Below are positions 26,630 to 35,422 of a stretch of 64,000 nucleotides of DNA, piece after piece; within the stretch, counting starts at the first letter, position 1, and every line of letters starts with the position of its first letter. The position numbers were made by a program, and so were the translations under genes. The DNA comes from Pantoea sp. alder81. GTDB lineage: Bacteria > Pseudomonadota > Gammaproteobacteria > Enterobacterales > Enterobacteriaceae. The notes below the pieces were generated by a model, which saw only the letters and a program-made list of their open reading frames with translations, did no database searches and was not told where the DNA came from. The stretch is taken from NCBI RefSeq assembly GCF_020179835.1, contig NZ_JAIUDA010000004.1, positions 248,001-312,000 on the forward strand. Direction: 5' to 3'.

Positions 26630-27484
26630 TCAATACAAGGTATTCAAACTTTCCCGAATCACTTTCAGAGCGGTGGTCACATTGACACTCGGGCGTCGTG
26701 TAACGAACAGCCCATAAGCCACTTTCACCGGGCCATGGTCGAAATGGACCAAACGCATGGTGTCAGGGCGGATAAGCTCAGCCGGCAGCATCGCAACACC
26801 AAGCCCGCCCTCTACGGCGGGTATAATCGCGCCAAGATTCGAACTGGTTACCGCAATTCTAAACTCCTTGCCTGCCTCAACCAGCGCATCAAACATTAAT
26901 CGTCGCCATGAACAAGGTTCAGCACACACAATGGCATCCACTGTCTGCGTGCTATCCCAGGGGTAATCGATACCGCAGACCCAGTGCAGATCAATTTCCC
27001 ATCGGGTCAACGGGTCTTCGCTAAAGCCAGCGGTGAGGCCCATCACCATATCAAACGCATTCTCCTGCCAGCGTTTGGCCAGAATATGATCGCTCTCGAT
27101 CGAAAGCTCAATATGCAAGTCTGGACATAAGCGTCTTAGCCGTCCGAGAGCGAACGGCAACAGACTGGACGCCACATCTTCGGACATGCCGATGCGAATT
27201 GTTCCGACGGGTGTGCTTTCACTCAGTTGCGCTACCGCCATCTCACCCAACGCGAGAATTCGCACCGCAAAACTGAGCAGCACTTCTCCCTCTTTGGTCG
27301 GCACCACGCCTCGCCCGGTTCGGCGCAGCAAACGTTGGCCCGTATGTTCTTCCAGCCGGCGGATCTGGGCACTGAGAGCGGATTGCGCGCGTCCTGCTTG
27401 CTCGGCAGCGCGTGTCAGGCTGCGGTGATGACAGACTGCAACGAAAGTACGAAGTAGTGCGGGTTCAAAATTGTCCGATATCAT
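26630..27484 (-). CDS. LysR-family transcriptional regulator
   Basis: 284-residue LysR-type regulator. The N-terminal helix-turn-helix reads LLRTFVAVCHHRSLTRAAEQAGRAQSALSAQIRRLEEHTGQRLLRRTGRGVVPT, followed by a linker helix and the inducer-binding fold (VGTIRIGMSEDVASSLLPFALGRLRRLCPDLHIEL). It is divergent from the quinone-oxidoreductase-like gene at 27593, with about 110 bases between, and most likely controls that gene. Its 3' end faces the sulfur genes but is on the other strand. Confidence 0.88.
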   Translation of the reverse strand: MISDNFEPALLRTFVAVCHHRSLTRAAEQAGRAQSALSAQIRRLEEHTGQRLLRRTGRGVVPTKEGEVLLSFAVRILALGEMAVAQLSESTPVGTIRIGMSEDVASSLLPFALGRLRRLCPDLHIELSIESDHILAKRWQENAFDMVMGLTAGFSEDPLTRWEIDLHWVCGIDYPWDSTQTVDAIVCAEPCSWRRLMFDALVEAGKEFRIAVTSSNLGAIIPAVEGGLGVAMLPAELIRPDTMRLVHFDHGPVKVAYGLFVTRRPSVNVTTALKVIRESLNTLY

Positions 27485-27592
27485 GATGGGATTATGTCTG
27501 ATACATGTGAATGCAGCCTACCAACATATCATCGGCTTCGCTACGCTTTAAGGACCAATCATTATTCGTATTCAGAAATGTGGAGAGCAGAG

Positions 27593-28552
27593 ATGAAAGC
27601 AGTAACTTACCCCCAACCCGGTGGTCCAGAAGTTTTACAGCTGGTGGATGTCGCTGAACCTTCGATTGCGCAGGATGAGCTGCTGGTGGCGGTAGAAGCC
27701 ATTAGTGTTGAAGGTGGCGATATCATTTCGCGCAACAGTCAGCACTTACAAGCGGGTGAGTCTTTAGGCTATGCGGCGGCGGGAACCATTGTTGATATCG
27801 GTTCAAACGTGACGGAATTCAGGATTGGTCAGAAAGTGGCAACGTTCAACTGGCGAGGAGCCTATGCGGAACGCCGCGCTGTCGCAGCATATAACTGCTT
27901 TCCTGTTCCAGAAGGCCTGGATCTGCGCATTGCTGCTGCCATTCCGGTTGGGCCAGGCACCGCGGCATGGGCGTTTCATTTAGGTAAACTGCAGCCTGGC
28001 CAAACCGTACTGATTCTCGGCGCGGCGGGTGGTGTGGGCATGGCAGCGGTCCAACTGGCCTCCCGAATGGGTGTCCGGGTAATTGGAACCGGTACGCGTC
28101 CAGAATCACTGGAGAAGTTACGTGAGTTTGGCCTCAATGACGCCATTGTGGTGGGTGACAAACAGGCTGGCGAGCAGGTGCGGGAATTACTGGGCGGCAA
28201 TAAAGTGGATTTGCTGATCGATACCATCGGCGGTGCTGCATTGTCAGACGGTATTGAAGTATTAAAAGACGGAGGGACGGCGATTTTGATTGGTATCCTC
28301 GCCGGACGTAATCAGATGGTTGATGCGGAATATCTGCTGCTGCACCGTATCACGCTGATCGGGTGTCTACTGGGCCCGGAATGGGGTGAGAAAGCCATTG
28401 CCCGTGAGTTAGTTAACGAGCTGATGTCCATGGCAGCGAAAGGGGAGTTGACCATTCCCATCGATAGCACTTATCCGCTGGAGCAAGTGGTAGCTGCTCA
28501 TCAACGAGCAGAAACCCGTGGGCGTTTGGGTAGAGTGTTTATTACGGTTTAA
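27593..28552 (+). CDS. NADPH:quinone oxidoreductase-like zinc-independent alcohol dehydrogenase
   Basis: 319-residue medium-chain dehydrogenase/reductase of the quinone oxidoreductase (QOR) branch. MKAVTYPQPGGPEVLQLVDVAEPS is the family N-terminus, the nucleotide-binding loop is VLILGAAGGVGMAAVQLASRMGVRVIGTG, and the end is AHQRAETRGRLGRVFITV. No zinc-ligand cysteines are present. The frame extends back to 27494, but that lies in the divergent promoter; ATG 27593 follows GGAG at 27582. It probably reduces quinones or alpha,beta-unsaturated carbonyls; the substrate is unknown. Confidence 0.83.
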   Translation: MKAVTYPQPGGPEVLQLVDVAEPSIAQDELLVAVEAISVEGGDIISRNSQHLQAGESLGYAAAGTIVDIGSNVTEFRIGQKVATFNWRGAYAERRAVAAYNCFPVPEGLDLRIAAAIPVGPGTAAWAFHLGKLQPGQTVLILGAAGGVGMAAVQLASRMGVRVIGTGTRPESLEKLREFGLNDAIVVGDKQAGEQVRELLGGNKVDLLIDTIGGAALSDGIEVLKDGGTAILIGILAGRNQMVDAEYLLLHRITLIGCLLGPEWGEKAIARELVNELMSMAAKGELTIPIDSTYPLEQVVAAHQRAETRGRLGRVFITV

Positions 28553-28557
28553 CAGTA

Positions 28558-28575
28558 AGCGGCCGTTGGGCCGCT
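28558..28575. terminator. Hairpin between convergent genes
   Basis: AGCGGCC, loop gttg, GGCCGCT: a perfect 7-bp stem between the QOR gene and the convergent ssuA gene. Usable in both directions, though without a strong T-run. Confidence 0.6.
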
Positions 28576-28595
28576 CACTACCTAATGGGTACCGA

Positions 28596-29543
28596 TCACT
28601 TCTTATCCAGCGACCAGGTCGCACTGCGCACATCCACTTTCACCGGCAGCAATCCAACGCGGGTAAAGGTATCGGCTAACGCCTGCTGTTCATCAAACAC
28701 CTGTGGCGTCATGCGCGTGGCACCATACGGCAGGCGTTTCAACGTCGTCTGCCAAATCGCCTTATCTAATCCGGTCGATTTGGACAGAATCGCGGCAGCC
28801 TCATCCTGATTGGCGTTCGCCCAGTCACTCAATTTGCTCAATTCATCCACCACCTGTTTCGCGGTGTCAGGATGGCCTTCAGCAAACGGACGGCTGGCGA
28901 GATAAAAGGTGTAATGCGGCACCAAACCTTCCGCATTGCGGATTTCACGCGCATCGGCATTCGCTTCTACTTCGGCAAGGAACGGATCCCAAATCACCCA
29001 CGCATCAATCGCGCCTTTCTGGAAGGCGGCGCGCGCATCAGCCGGCGGCAGGTAAACCGGCTTCACGTCCTTATAATTCAGACCGGCATCTTCCAGCGCT
29101 TTCACCAACAGATAATTAACGTCCGATCCTTTATTCAGTCCAACGCGCTTACCTTTCAAATCCGCCACACTTTTAATCGGCGAATCTTTTGGCACCACAA
29201 TCGCTTCAGTTTTGGGGTTAGCAGGGGAGTGACCAAGATAGATCAAATCCGCTTTGGCAGCCTGCGCGAAAGCGGGTGGGGCATCGCCGGTCGCGGCTAA
29301 ATCGATGCTGCCTACGTTCAAGCCTTCCAGCATTTGCGGCCCGGCCGGGAATTCCACCCAACGGATGTTGATCCCTTCCTTCTTGAAGGTTTCATCCAGC
29401 GTGCCGCGATATTTCAACAGCGCAAAAATATTGGCTTTTTGATAGCCAATGGTCACGGTTTCTGGGTTAGCAGCAAAAGCGTGCGCAGACAGCAGGCCAA
29501 AGCTAAGCGCCAACGCGCTCAGAACAGGAATTTTTGTTTGCAT
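28596..29543 (-). CDS. ssuA: Aliphatic sulfonate ABC transporter substrate-binding protein
   Basis: 315-residue periplasmic binding protein with a clear signal peptide (KIPVLSALALSFGLLSAHAFA, cut before ANPE). The mature domain has VTIGYQKANIFALLK, VEFPAGPQMLEGLNVGSIDLAATGDAPPAFAQ, DLKGKRVGLNKGSDVNYLLVKALEDAGL and IDAWVIWDPFLAEVE, as in SsuA. It delivers sulfonates to SsuBC, but neither ssuB nor ssuC is in the window, so it either serves a transporter encoded elsewhere or is a remnant of a larger locus. Its closest relative in this window is the C-terminal half of the sigma-54 activator at 14908-16842. Confidence 0.9.
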   Translation of the reverse strand: MQTKIPVLSALALSFGLLSAHAFAANPETVTIGYQKANIFALLKYRGTLDETFKKEGINIRWVEFPAGPQMLEGLNVGSIDLAATGDAPPAFAQAAKADLIYLGHSPANPKTEAIVVPKDSPIKSVADLKGKRVGLNKGSDVNYLLVKALEDAGLNYKDVKPVYLPPADARAAFQKGAIDAWVIWDPFLAEVEANADAREIRNAEGLVPHYTFYLASRPFAEGHPDTAKQVVDELSKLSDWANANQDEAAAILSKSTGLDKAIWQTTLKRLPYGATRMTPQVFDEQQALADTFTRVGLLPVKVDVRSATWSLDKK

Positions 29544-29578
29544 GATGAGTCTCTCGTGGATTTTTTCTCACCATAGCA

Positions 29579-29625
29579 AAGCGCTTATATAACCAATAAA
29601 TAACTAATTTCGATCGCTTATAACC
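29579..29625. promoter_or_regulatory. Repeated GCGCTTATA(T)AACC-type motifs in the ssuA promoter region
   Basis: AAGCGCTTATAtAACC at 29579-29594 and GATCGCTTATAACC at 29612-29625 are spaced about three helical turns. The first is shared with the MFS promoter at 23889. On the minus strand the first also gives GG-N10-GC, a poor sigma-54-like match. Confidence 0.35.
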
Positions 29626-29647
29626 TAATTTTTTGTGATCAAGATCA

Positions 29648-29661
29648 TTCACTGTAATCAG
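29648..29661 (+). repeat. Orphan consensus iteron far from the origin
   Basis: Exact TTCACTGTAATCAG, identical to the consensus iteron of the replicon core, lying in the ssuA/FUSC intergenic region about 17 kb from the nearest origin copy. Confidence 0.8.
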
Positions 29662-29777
29662 CATGTCATCTCAATTTGCATAGATGCCCAGATAATTAGC
29701 ACGGTAATAATTTGTATAACAAATCAAAATGTCATATCGATATGCTTCTGTCAGGATAGGCACTTACGTTGCCTGCT

Positions 29778-31850
29778 ATGGGTTTCTTTCGCTCTATGAA
29801 GTGGTTTTCACAAAGCGCAGTGCTGTTTTCTGCCAAAACTTGTCTTGCCGCCTTTCTGGCTTTTTACATTGCTCTGGAACTCAATCTCGATAAACCGGCG
29901 TGGTCACTGACTACAGTGTACGTTGCCTCCCAACTCTATTCGGGTTCGACCGTATCGAAATCGGTGTTTCGCTTCTTTGGCACCGTGTTGGGCGGGTTGT
30001 TTACGCTGTTGATCTACCCGATCACCGTTGAGTCACCGATGCTGTTTAGTCTGTGTATCTCTTTATGGGTGGCGGTGTGTCTCTACCTGTCGCTGCATGA
30101 CCGTACGCCGAAAAGCTATGTGTTTATGCTCGCCGGTTACAGTGCGGCAATCATGGGCTTTCCCGACGTCACGTCACCCTCAGCCATCACCTACACGGTG
30201 ATTTCGCGTATTGAAGAGATCACGGTGGCGATCATCTGTAGCAGCCTGGTGCACCGATTGATCATGCCGGTGTCGATGCGCAGTTTGTTGGAGCAAAGCG
30301 TCAGCCAGTGGTATCAAAATGCGCGCAAGCTGTGTAGCGAGTTAGTTACCGCTATGCCGGCTGAAAAATCAGTGGAGCGTGAAGATATTTTGATTCAGAT
30401 GGCTAACTATCCGCTCAGCGTTGAGACGCTTATTACGCACTGCGTCTATGAAGGCGATGCGGCCCGGCGTCTGGTGCGATTGGTTAGCGTGCAGTATCAA
30501 CATCTTTCTTACCTGATTCCGACGTTAACGGCGATTGAGTCGCGGCTTAATTTACTGGCGCAGCAGGAAATCCGTTTTCCGGACTATGTTGCAGAGGCGT
30601 TCCAGCAGTTTTTGTTATGGCTGAACGGCGATGACCAGGTTCAGGTGCACGATGTCCTCAGCGTTACACAGGCGCAGTTGAAGCAGGCCTGGCAGGAAGG
30701 GCGACTCAACAGTGAAGAGAGTATCTTGCTGATTGGATTGCTGGAGCGTTTACTCAACTTCGTGCGCATCGCCAATGCTTATCACAGTGTCAGTGAGCGC
30801 GTCAGTGAGTGGACACCCACCGTTAAGCCGGGCAAAACCGTGCGTGCGCATAAGCACGTCGATAAAGGTTTATTGCTGCTCTCCTGCTTCACCGCGTTTT
30901 TTGCTACCTTCGCCACCTGCTTGTTCTGGATAGGCAGCGGCTGGAAGGATGGCTCGACTGCGCCGATGATGGCGGCGGTACTCTGCTCATTCTTTGCCGG
31001 GTTGGATAGCCCCATCGCGCCAATGAAGTTGTTCCTCAAGGGCGTATTGATCTCGATGGCGATCAGTTTGCTTTACGTCACGGTGCTGATACCGCAGGCG
31101 GTGACTTTCGAGGCGATGATCATCTGCCTCGCACCCGGATTATTTGCGCTGGGTCTGGTGATTGCTAACCCGGCGACCAATCTGATTGGCCTGATCGTCG
31201 CCACGCAGATTCCGGGGCTGATTGGCATGAGTCACCATTTCAAACCAGATCTTCTGCTTATAGTGAACGCCATGCTTTCGACGCTGGTGGGCATTGTCAT
31301 CGCTTTGGTGCTGACGTTGCTGATCCGCAACAAACGTCCATCGTGGACGGCGAAACGCGCGGTGCGCAAAGGGATCCGCGATCTGCTGCAGTTTATCGCA
31401 ACGCTACGGCTCAACACGGTGACGATGACGGCGCGTCAGCAATTTGTGGCGCGCACGCTGGATAAGGTCAACATCATCCTGCCACGCAAACGCGTCGATC
31501 CGTCACCCGATCTGGTTTCCGGCGGCAATTTGATTGCCGAGGCCTGGCTTGGCGCCAACTGTTACGACTATTACACGCGGCACAAAGCGTTGCTGACTGC
31601 GAATGGCATTGAGAGCGCAGCCATGTTTCATGAGCTGAGCGTATTCCTGAAGCAGAGACTCAAATCCCTGCAGACTCAACCACATCCTGCATTGCTGCAT
31701 GAGCTAAATCGGTTGTTATTAAGGTTAGAGGCGCGAACGCAGCAGGAGCAGGCATTGTTTGCACCGATGTTCCACTTGTTCAATATCCGCTTATCGCTGT
31801 TTCCCTCAGCGCGCTGGCCGGAAAACGCGACACTGGAGTCTGGCCTGTAA
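29778..31850 (+). CDS. FUSC/AaeB-like inner-membrane efflux protein
   Basis: 690-residue protein of the FUSC (aromatic-acid exporter, AaeB/YccS) family. It has two sets of membrane segments: about residues 10-150 (AVLFSAKTCLAAFLAFYIALELNLDKPAWSLTTVYVASQLYSGSTVSKSVFRFFGTVLGG) and about 355-515 (LLLLSCFTAFFATFATCLFWIGSGWKDGSTAPMMAAVLCSFFAGLDSP). Each is followed by a large soluble helical domain. Family members export p-hydroxybenzoate and related acids with an AaeA-like membrane-fusion partner; none is encoded beside it here. ATG 29778 is used; a TTG at 29769 and an ATG at 29796 are alternatives because no strong ribosome-binding site is seen. Confidence 0.82.
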   Translation: MGFFRSMKWFSQSAVLFSAKTCLAAFLAFYIALELNLDKPAWSLTTVYVASQLYSGSTVSKSVFRFFGTVLGGLFTLLIYPITVESPMLFSLCISLWVAVCLYLSLHDRTPKSYVFMLAGYSAAIMGFPDVTSPSAITYTVISRIEEITVAIICSSLVHRLIMPVSMRSLLEQSVSQWYQNARKLCSELVTAMPAEKSVEREDILIQMANYPLSVETLITHCVYEGDAARRLVRLVSVQYQHLSYLIPTLTAIESRLNLLAQQEIRFPDYVAEAFQQFLLWLNGDDQVQVHDVLSVTQAQLKQAWQEGRLNSEESILLIGLLERLLNFVRIANAYHSVSERVSEWTPTVKPGKTVRAHKHVDKGLLLLSCFTAFFATFATCLFWIGSGWKDGSTAPMMAAVLCSFFAGLDSPIAPMKLFLKGVLISMAISLLYVTVLIPQAVTFEAMIICLAPGLFALGLVIANPATNLIGLIVATQIPGLIGMSHHFKPDLLLIVNAMLSTLVGIVIALVLTLLIRNKRPSWTAKRAVRKGIRDLLQFIATLRLNTVTMTARQQFVARTLDKVNIILPRKRVDPSPDLVSGGNLIAEAWLGANCYDYYTRHKALLTANGIESAAMFHELSVFLKQRLKSLQTQPHPALLHELNRLLLRLEARTQQEQALFAPMFHLFNIRLSLFPSARWPENATLESGL

Positions 31851-31943
31851 GTGTGCAGTGAAGTGGGTATTCGCGTTGGGTGCATGCGCTGCAAGGCCAA
31901 ATCCCGTACAGTGCTGAACAGGCTTGAAAAAGGATAATCGCAA

Positions 31944-32642
31944 ATGAAAATGATCGGTTTGATTGGTGGAATGAGCTGGGAATCGACGGCGCTTTACTAC
32001 CGCATCATTAATGAGCAGGTGAAGCAGCAACTCGGCGGACTGCACTCGGCGCGCAGCCTGATGTACAGCGTCGATTTTCAGGAAATCGAGAAGCTGCAGG
32101 TGGCGGGTGAATGGCAACGAGCTGGTGAGATTCTGGCTGATGCCGCGCGCAGTCTGGAAAAGGGCGGAGCGGATTTTATCGTGCTCTGTACTAACACCAT
32201 GCACAAAGTCGCCAACCAGATTACCGATGCGGTGGATATCCCGCTGTTACACATTGCGGATGCGACTGCGCAGCGCATTCAAGCTGCGGGCGTGAAGCGC
32301 GTGGGCTTGTTAGCCACCGCTTTCACCATGGAGCAGGAATTCTACAAAGGTCGTCTGGCGCAATCTGGTATTGATGTGCTGGTGCCGGATGCGCCGGGCC
32401 GTAAAGCGGTGCATGACATCATTTATCAGGAGTTATGCCTCGGCATAATTCGTGAAGCGTCACGCGCGCGTTATCGCGAGGTGATTGCTCAATTGGTGGA
32501 GCAGGGCGCTGAAGCGATCATTCTGGGCTGCACCGAAATCACCTTGCTGGTGAAGGCTGAGGATGCCAGCGTGCCACTGTTTGATACCACATTAATTCAC
32601 GCGGAAGATGCGGTGAAACTAGCTTTAGCGGAATGTAGCTAG
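31944..32642 (+). CDS. Aspartate/glutamate racemase family protein, YgeA-like
   Basis: 232-residue cofactor-independent racemase closely resembling E. coli YgeA, a broad-range amino-acid racemase. KMIGLIGGMSWESTALYYRIINE is the family start; the two catalytic cysteines are expected in IVLCTNTMHKVA (about residue 83) and IILGCTEITLL (about 197). It is followed by a terminator and by the convergent, broken PLP-enzyme gene, also of amino-acid metabolism, suggesting a common role in D-amino-acid handling. Confidence 0.87.
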   Translation: MKMIGLIGGMSWESTALYYRIINEQVKQQLGGLHSARSLMYSVDFQEIEKLQVAGEWQRAGEILADAARSLEKGGADFIVLCTNTMHKVANQITDAVDIPLLHIADATAQRIQAAGVKRVGLLATAFTMEQEFYKGRLAQSGIDVLVPDAPGRKAVHDIIYQELCLGIIREASRARYREVIAQLVEQGAEAIILGCTEITLLVKAEDASVPLFDTTLIHAEDAVKLALAECS

Positions 32643-32728
32643 CCTGCTATTTATAATTTGTGTTATTATTTGTTCATTGAAGGCACAACGTCTGACCCCA
32701 CATGGTCGTACAAGGATGTGCCAGAACT

Positions 32729-32756
32729 GGCTGCCAATAAGTTGGCAGCCTTTTTT
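32729..32756. terminator. Terminator between the racemase and the convergent PLP-enzyme gene
   Basis: GGCTGCCA, 6-base loop, TGGCAGCC, then TTTTTT: an 8-bp perfect stem with a T-run, terminating the racemase transcript. Confidence 0.85.
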
Positions 32757-32760
32757 GTGG

Positions 32761-34032
32761 TCAAAATGCTGTTTCCAGTGAATCAGTGACGCAATAATCG
32801 TCATCGACCAGCGGCAGATAGCGCCATTTATCAAATGCGGTACAAGGATGTGAAATACCGCATCCTACCCAATCACCCGGTTGTAATCTTTCATCATCGG
32901 GCAATAGCAAATACGCATGCTGATCGTTCACATCGCTGATACGCAGATGCGTTGCCGCGCGCGGCTCACTGCCGTCTGCGTTGCGTATCCACAGCGGATT
33001 GGGCAAATCCTGATCGAACGGCACATCACGCCGACCAAAATCGACAAACGCCAATCCTGGCTCAGGGCGAGATAACACCCGACCCCAAATCTCCAGCGCC
33101 GCATCGAAGTGGTGGTTTGCGCCCGGTTGGGCGAACGGCGCAATGCGCGCATACAAGCCGCTGTCATGTGCCATATAGGCACCGGAGCGAATCAAAGGTG
33201 TCATTGGTAGCGGTAAATTCGCGGCGGTAAAACACTCTGTCACCACGTCAAACCATGCGCCACCGCCGGCACTGAGAATAATGTGATCGCTACTGAACAG
33301 CTGTTTCTCAGCCAGAAATGCGGCGGTGCTGATCATCATTGCGCAGTAATCCTTTACTCGCTGCACACCCGCCGCATCGCGACCGGCACCCAGCGCGCCC
33401 TCATAACCCGCCACGCCCACCAGTTCTAGTGAAGCGCTGGTTTTAATCGCTTCGGCAATCTCTAACGCTTTCTGTTGTAAACGGCAGCCGGTGCGTCCGC
33501 CGCTCACCGACATCTCCAGCAGCACAGAAATCTGTGCATCACCGAGATGCTGCTCCAGCAGTTTGACGCCTTGCAGTGAATCCACATAACAAAGGAAGCC
33601 GTGATCGGGATGCTGTTCCTGCCACTGCCCAATCCAGCGAATGCCTGCCGGATCGACCAGTTCATTGGCGAGAAACACATTGCGAATACCAAACTGACGC
33701 AGCGCGCGCACTTGCGCTGGCGTGGCGGCGCCTAAACCCCACGCACCACCTTCGCTGATAGCGCGGCGTAAAATCGCAGGCGACATTGATGTTTTACCGT
33801 GAGCCGCCAGCATGATGCCGTTCTCCTAGCAAAAAGCGTCAAGCTGGTGAAGATTGTTTTCCAGCGCAGACTGCTTCATCACCATCAAGGGTGAGAAGAC
33901 CTCGTCACTGGTAAACACATTGCTGCCACGCGATAACGGCTGATCGCCCGCACCCGCCACCGATTTAAAACGTGGCGCGGGCTGTTGGGTATCCAGTAAA
34001 CCGTCTGCCTGCAGTGGAAAACGAATAGACAT
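32761..34032 (-). pseudogene. D-threonine aldolase/D-serine dehydratase-like PLP enzyme, interrupted by an in-frame amber codon
   Basis: The reading frame 34032-32761 encodes about 423 residues of the alanine-racemase-fold group (D-threonine aldolase, D-serine dehydratase, amino-acid deaminase). A single TAG at 33828-33826 interrupts it after residue 68 (QLDAFC, stop, ENGIMLAAHGKTSMSP); there is no frameshift. The PLP lysine lies just after the stop in HGKTSMSP, and the C-terminal metal site HPCTAFDKWRYLPLVDDDYC is intact. AGGAG at the stop and an ATG at 33813 could allow reinitiation without the first 73 residues. Last gene of the amino-acid ABC operon. It may be a pseudogene, read through by a suppressor, or reinitiated. 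Confidence 0.75.
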
Positions 34033-34043
34033 AGTGGCTCCTG

Positions 34044-34781
34044 TTAGTGCTCAAGCACGCGCGATAAGAATTGCTGAGTGCGGGGATTTTGTGGATTCAC
34101 AAAGATTTGCTCCGGCGAACCCTGCTCGGCGATCACGCCCTGATCCATAAACACCACCCGATCCGCCGTTTTGCGGGCAAAGCCCATTTCGTGGGTGACC
34201 ACCACCATGGTCATCCCTTCACGCGCCAGGCTGCGCATCACTTCCATCACTTCACCGACCAATTCCGGGTCGAGCGCGGAAGTGGCTTCATCGAAGAACA
34301 TGATTTTTGGTTCCACGGCCAGTGCACGGGCAATCGCTACGCGCTGCTGCTGACCACCAGAAAGTTGCGCCGGATAATAATGTGCACGCTCGGCCAGCCC
34401 GACACGCGTTAAGGCTGCCATGCCACGTTTGTTGGCCTCCGCTTCAGACAGCTTTTGCGCTTTGATCAACGCCAGCGTGACGTTGCCTAACGCGGTTTTA
34501 TGGGGGAACAGGTTGAACTGCTGGAACACCATGCCGACGTGACCACAGATTTCACTGCTGCGTTTGCGGTCGTGCAGCGGCACTTTATTGACCCAGATTT
34601 CGCCGCCATCAGCGGTTTCTAAACCGCTCATAATGCGCAGTACGGTGCTTTTTCCTGAACCGGATGCACCAATCAACACCAGCACTTCGCCAGGTGAGAC
34701 TTCCAGACTGATCTCTTTCAGCACCTGCGTCGGGCCAAACGATTTTGAAATGCGGCTCAGCGTAATAGCGGACTGGCTCAT
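34044..34781 (-). CDS. Polar amino-acid ABC transporter ATPase
   Basis: 245-residue GlnQ/HisP-type ATPase. Walker A is [12 protein letters not shown] (about 38-49), signature [20 protein letters not shown], Walker [17 protein letters not shown] and switch [11 protein letters not shown]. It drives the two permeases encoded upstream for uptake of a polar amino acid. ATG 34781 has AGGAG upstream and overlaps the permease stop by 4 bases; an earlier in-frame start at 34817 would lie inside the permease gene. Confidence 0.9.
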   Translation of the reverse strand: MSQSAITLSRISKSFGPTQVLKEISLEVSPGEVLVLIGASGSGKSTVLRIMSGLETADGGEIWVNKVPLHDRKRSSEICGHVGMVFQQFNLFPHKTALGNVTLALIKAQKLSEAEANKRGMAALTRVGLAERAHYYPAQLSGGQQQRVAIARALAVEPKIMFFDEATSALDPELVGEVMEVMRSLAREGMTMVVVTHEMGFARKTADRVVFMDQGVIAEQGSPEQIFVNPQNPRTQQFLSRVLEH

Positions 34782-35422
34782 GATATTTGGCTCCTGGTTT
34801 GATGATGTTGAACCCAACGAGAAAGCGGGAAGCAGATGGCGAAATAGAGCAGGGCGACCAAACCGTAAATCACCACCGGCTGGCCGATGCGATCAACGAT
34901 TGCCTGGCCCTGATGCATCAGTTCGGACATGCCAATCATGCTGACGATCGAGGTGTCTTTAATCAGCGAAAGATACTGACCGGCCAGCGGGGGCAACACG
35001 ATGCCGCGGGTCTGCGGCAGTATCACGCTCATAAAGGTTTGACGTTTGGAAAGGCCGAGAATCCACGACACTTCCCATTGCCCTTTCGGCACCGCTTCAA
35101 TCCCGGCACGGAACACTTCCGCGATATAAGCGCCTTGATAGATGCTCAAGCCAAGAATCCCGGCGGCAAAAAGGTTGATCTCATAACCGAAGTAAGCCAC
35201 GCCGAAGTAGATAAACATCAGCGTGATCAACACCGGCGTACCGCGAAACAGTTCGGTATAAATCACAGCAATCTGTTTGGCGACCGGCAGACGGCTGGTG
35301 CGCAGCACAGCAGCCAGCAGACCGAGCAAGGTACTGCCAATAATGGCGGCGATAGACAGCAACAGCGTGATACCCAACCCTTTCAGCAGGATGGGGAAAG
35401 AGCTGATAATTAACTCGCTCAT
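34778..35422 (-). CDS. Amino-acid ABC transporter permease (second)
   Basis: 214-residue inner-membrane permease of the HisM/GlnP family, with three to five hydrophobic segments. The coupling loop [44 protein letters not shown] is typical. It begins inside the end of the first permease gene (4-base overlap) and forms the transmembrane pair with it. Confidence 0.88.
   Translation of the reverse strand: MSELIISSFPILLKGLGITLLLSIAAIIGSTLLGLLAAVLRTSRLPVAKQIAVIYTELFRGTPVLITLMFIYFGVAYFGYEINLFAAGILGLSIYQGAYIAEVFRAGIEAVPKGQWEVSWILGLSKRQTFMSVILPQTRGIVLPPLAGQYLSLIKDTSIVSMIGMSELMHQGQAIVDRIGQPVVIYGLVALLYFAICFPLSRWVQHHQTRSQIS

Noticed and set aside
29579-29594. GG-N10-GC on the minus strand before ssuA as a sigma-54 promoter
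   Set aside because: Only the invariant GG and GC match; the flanking TGGCAC and TTGC bases do not.
32707-32852. GTACAAGGATGTG occurs twice, at about 32708 and 32840
   Set aside because: The second copy lies in conserved coding sequence for the PLP enzyme's metal site; a 13-base coincidence without further symmetry.
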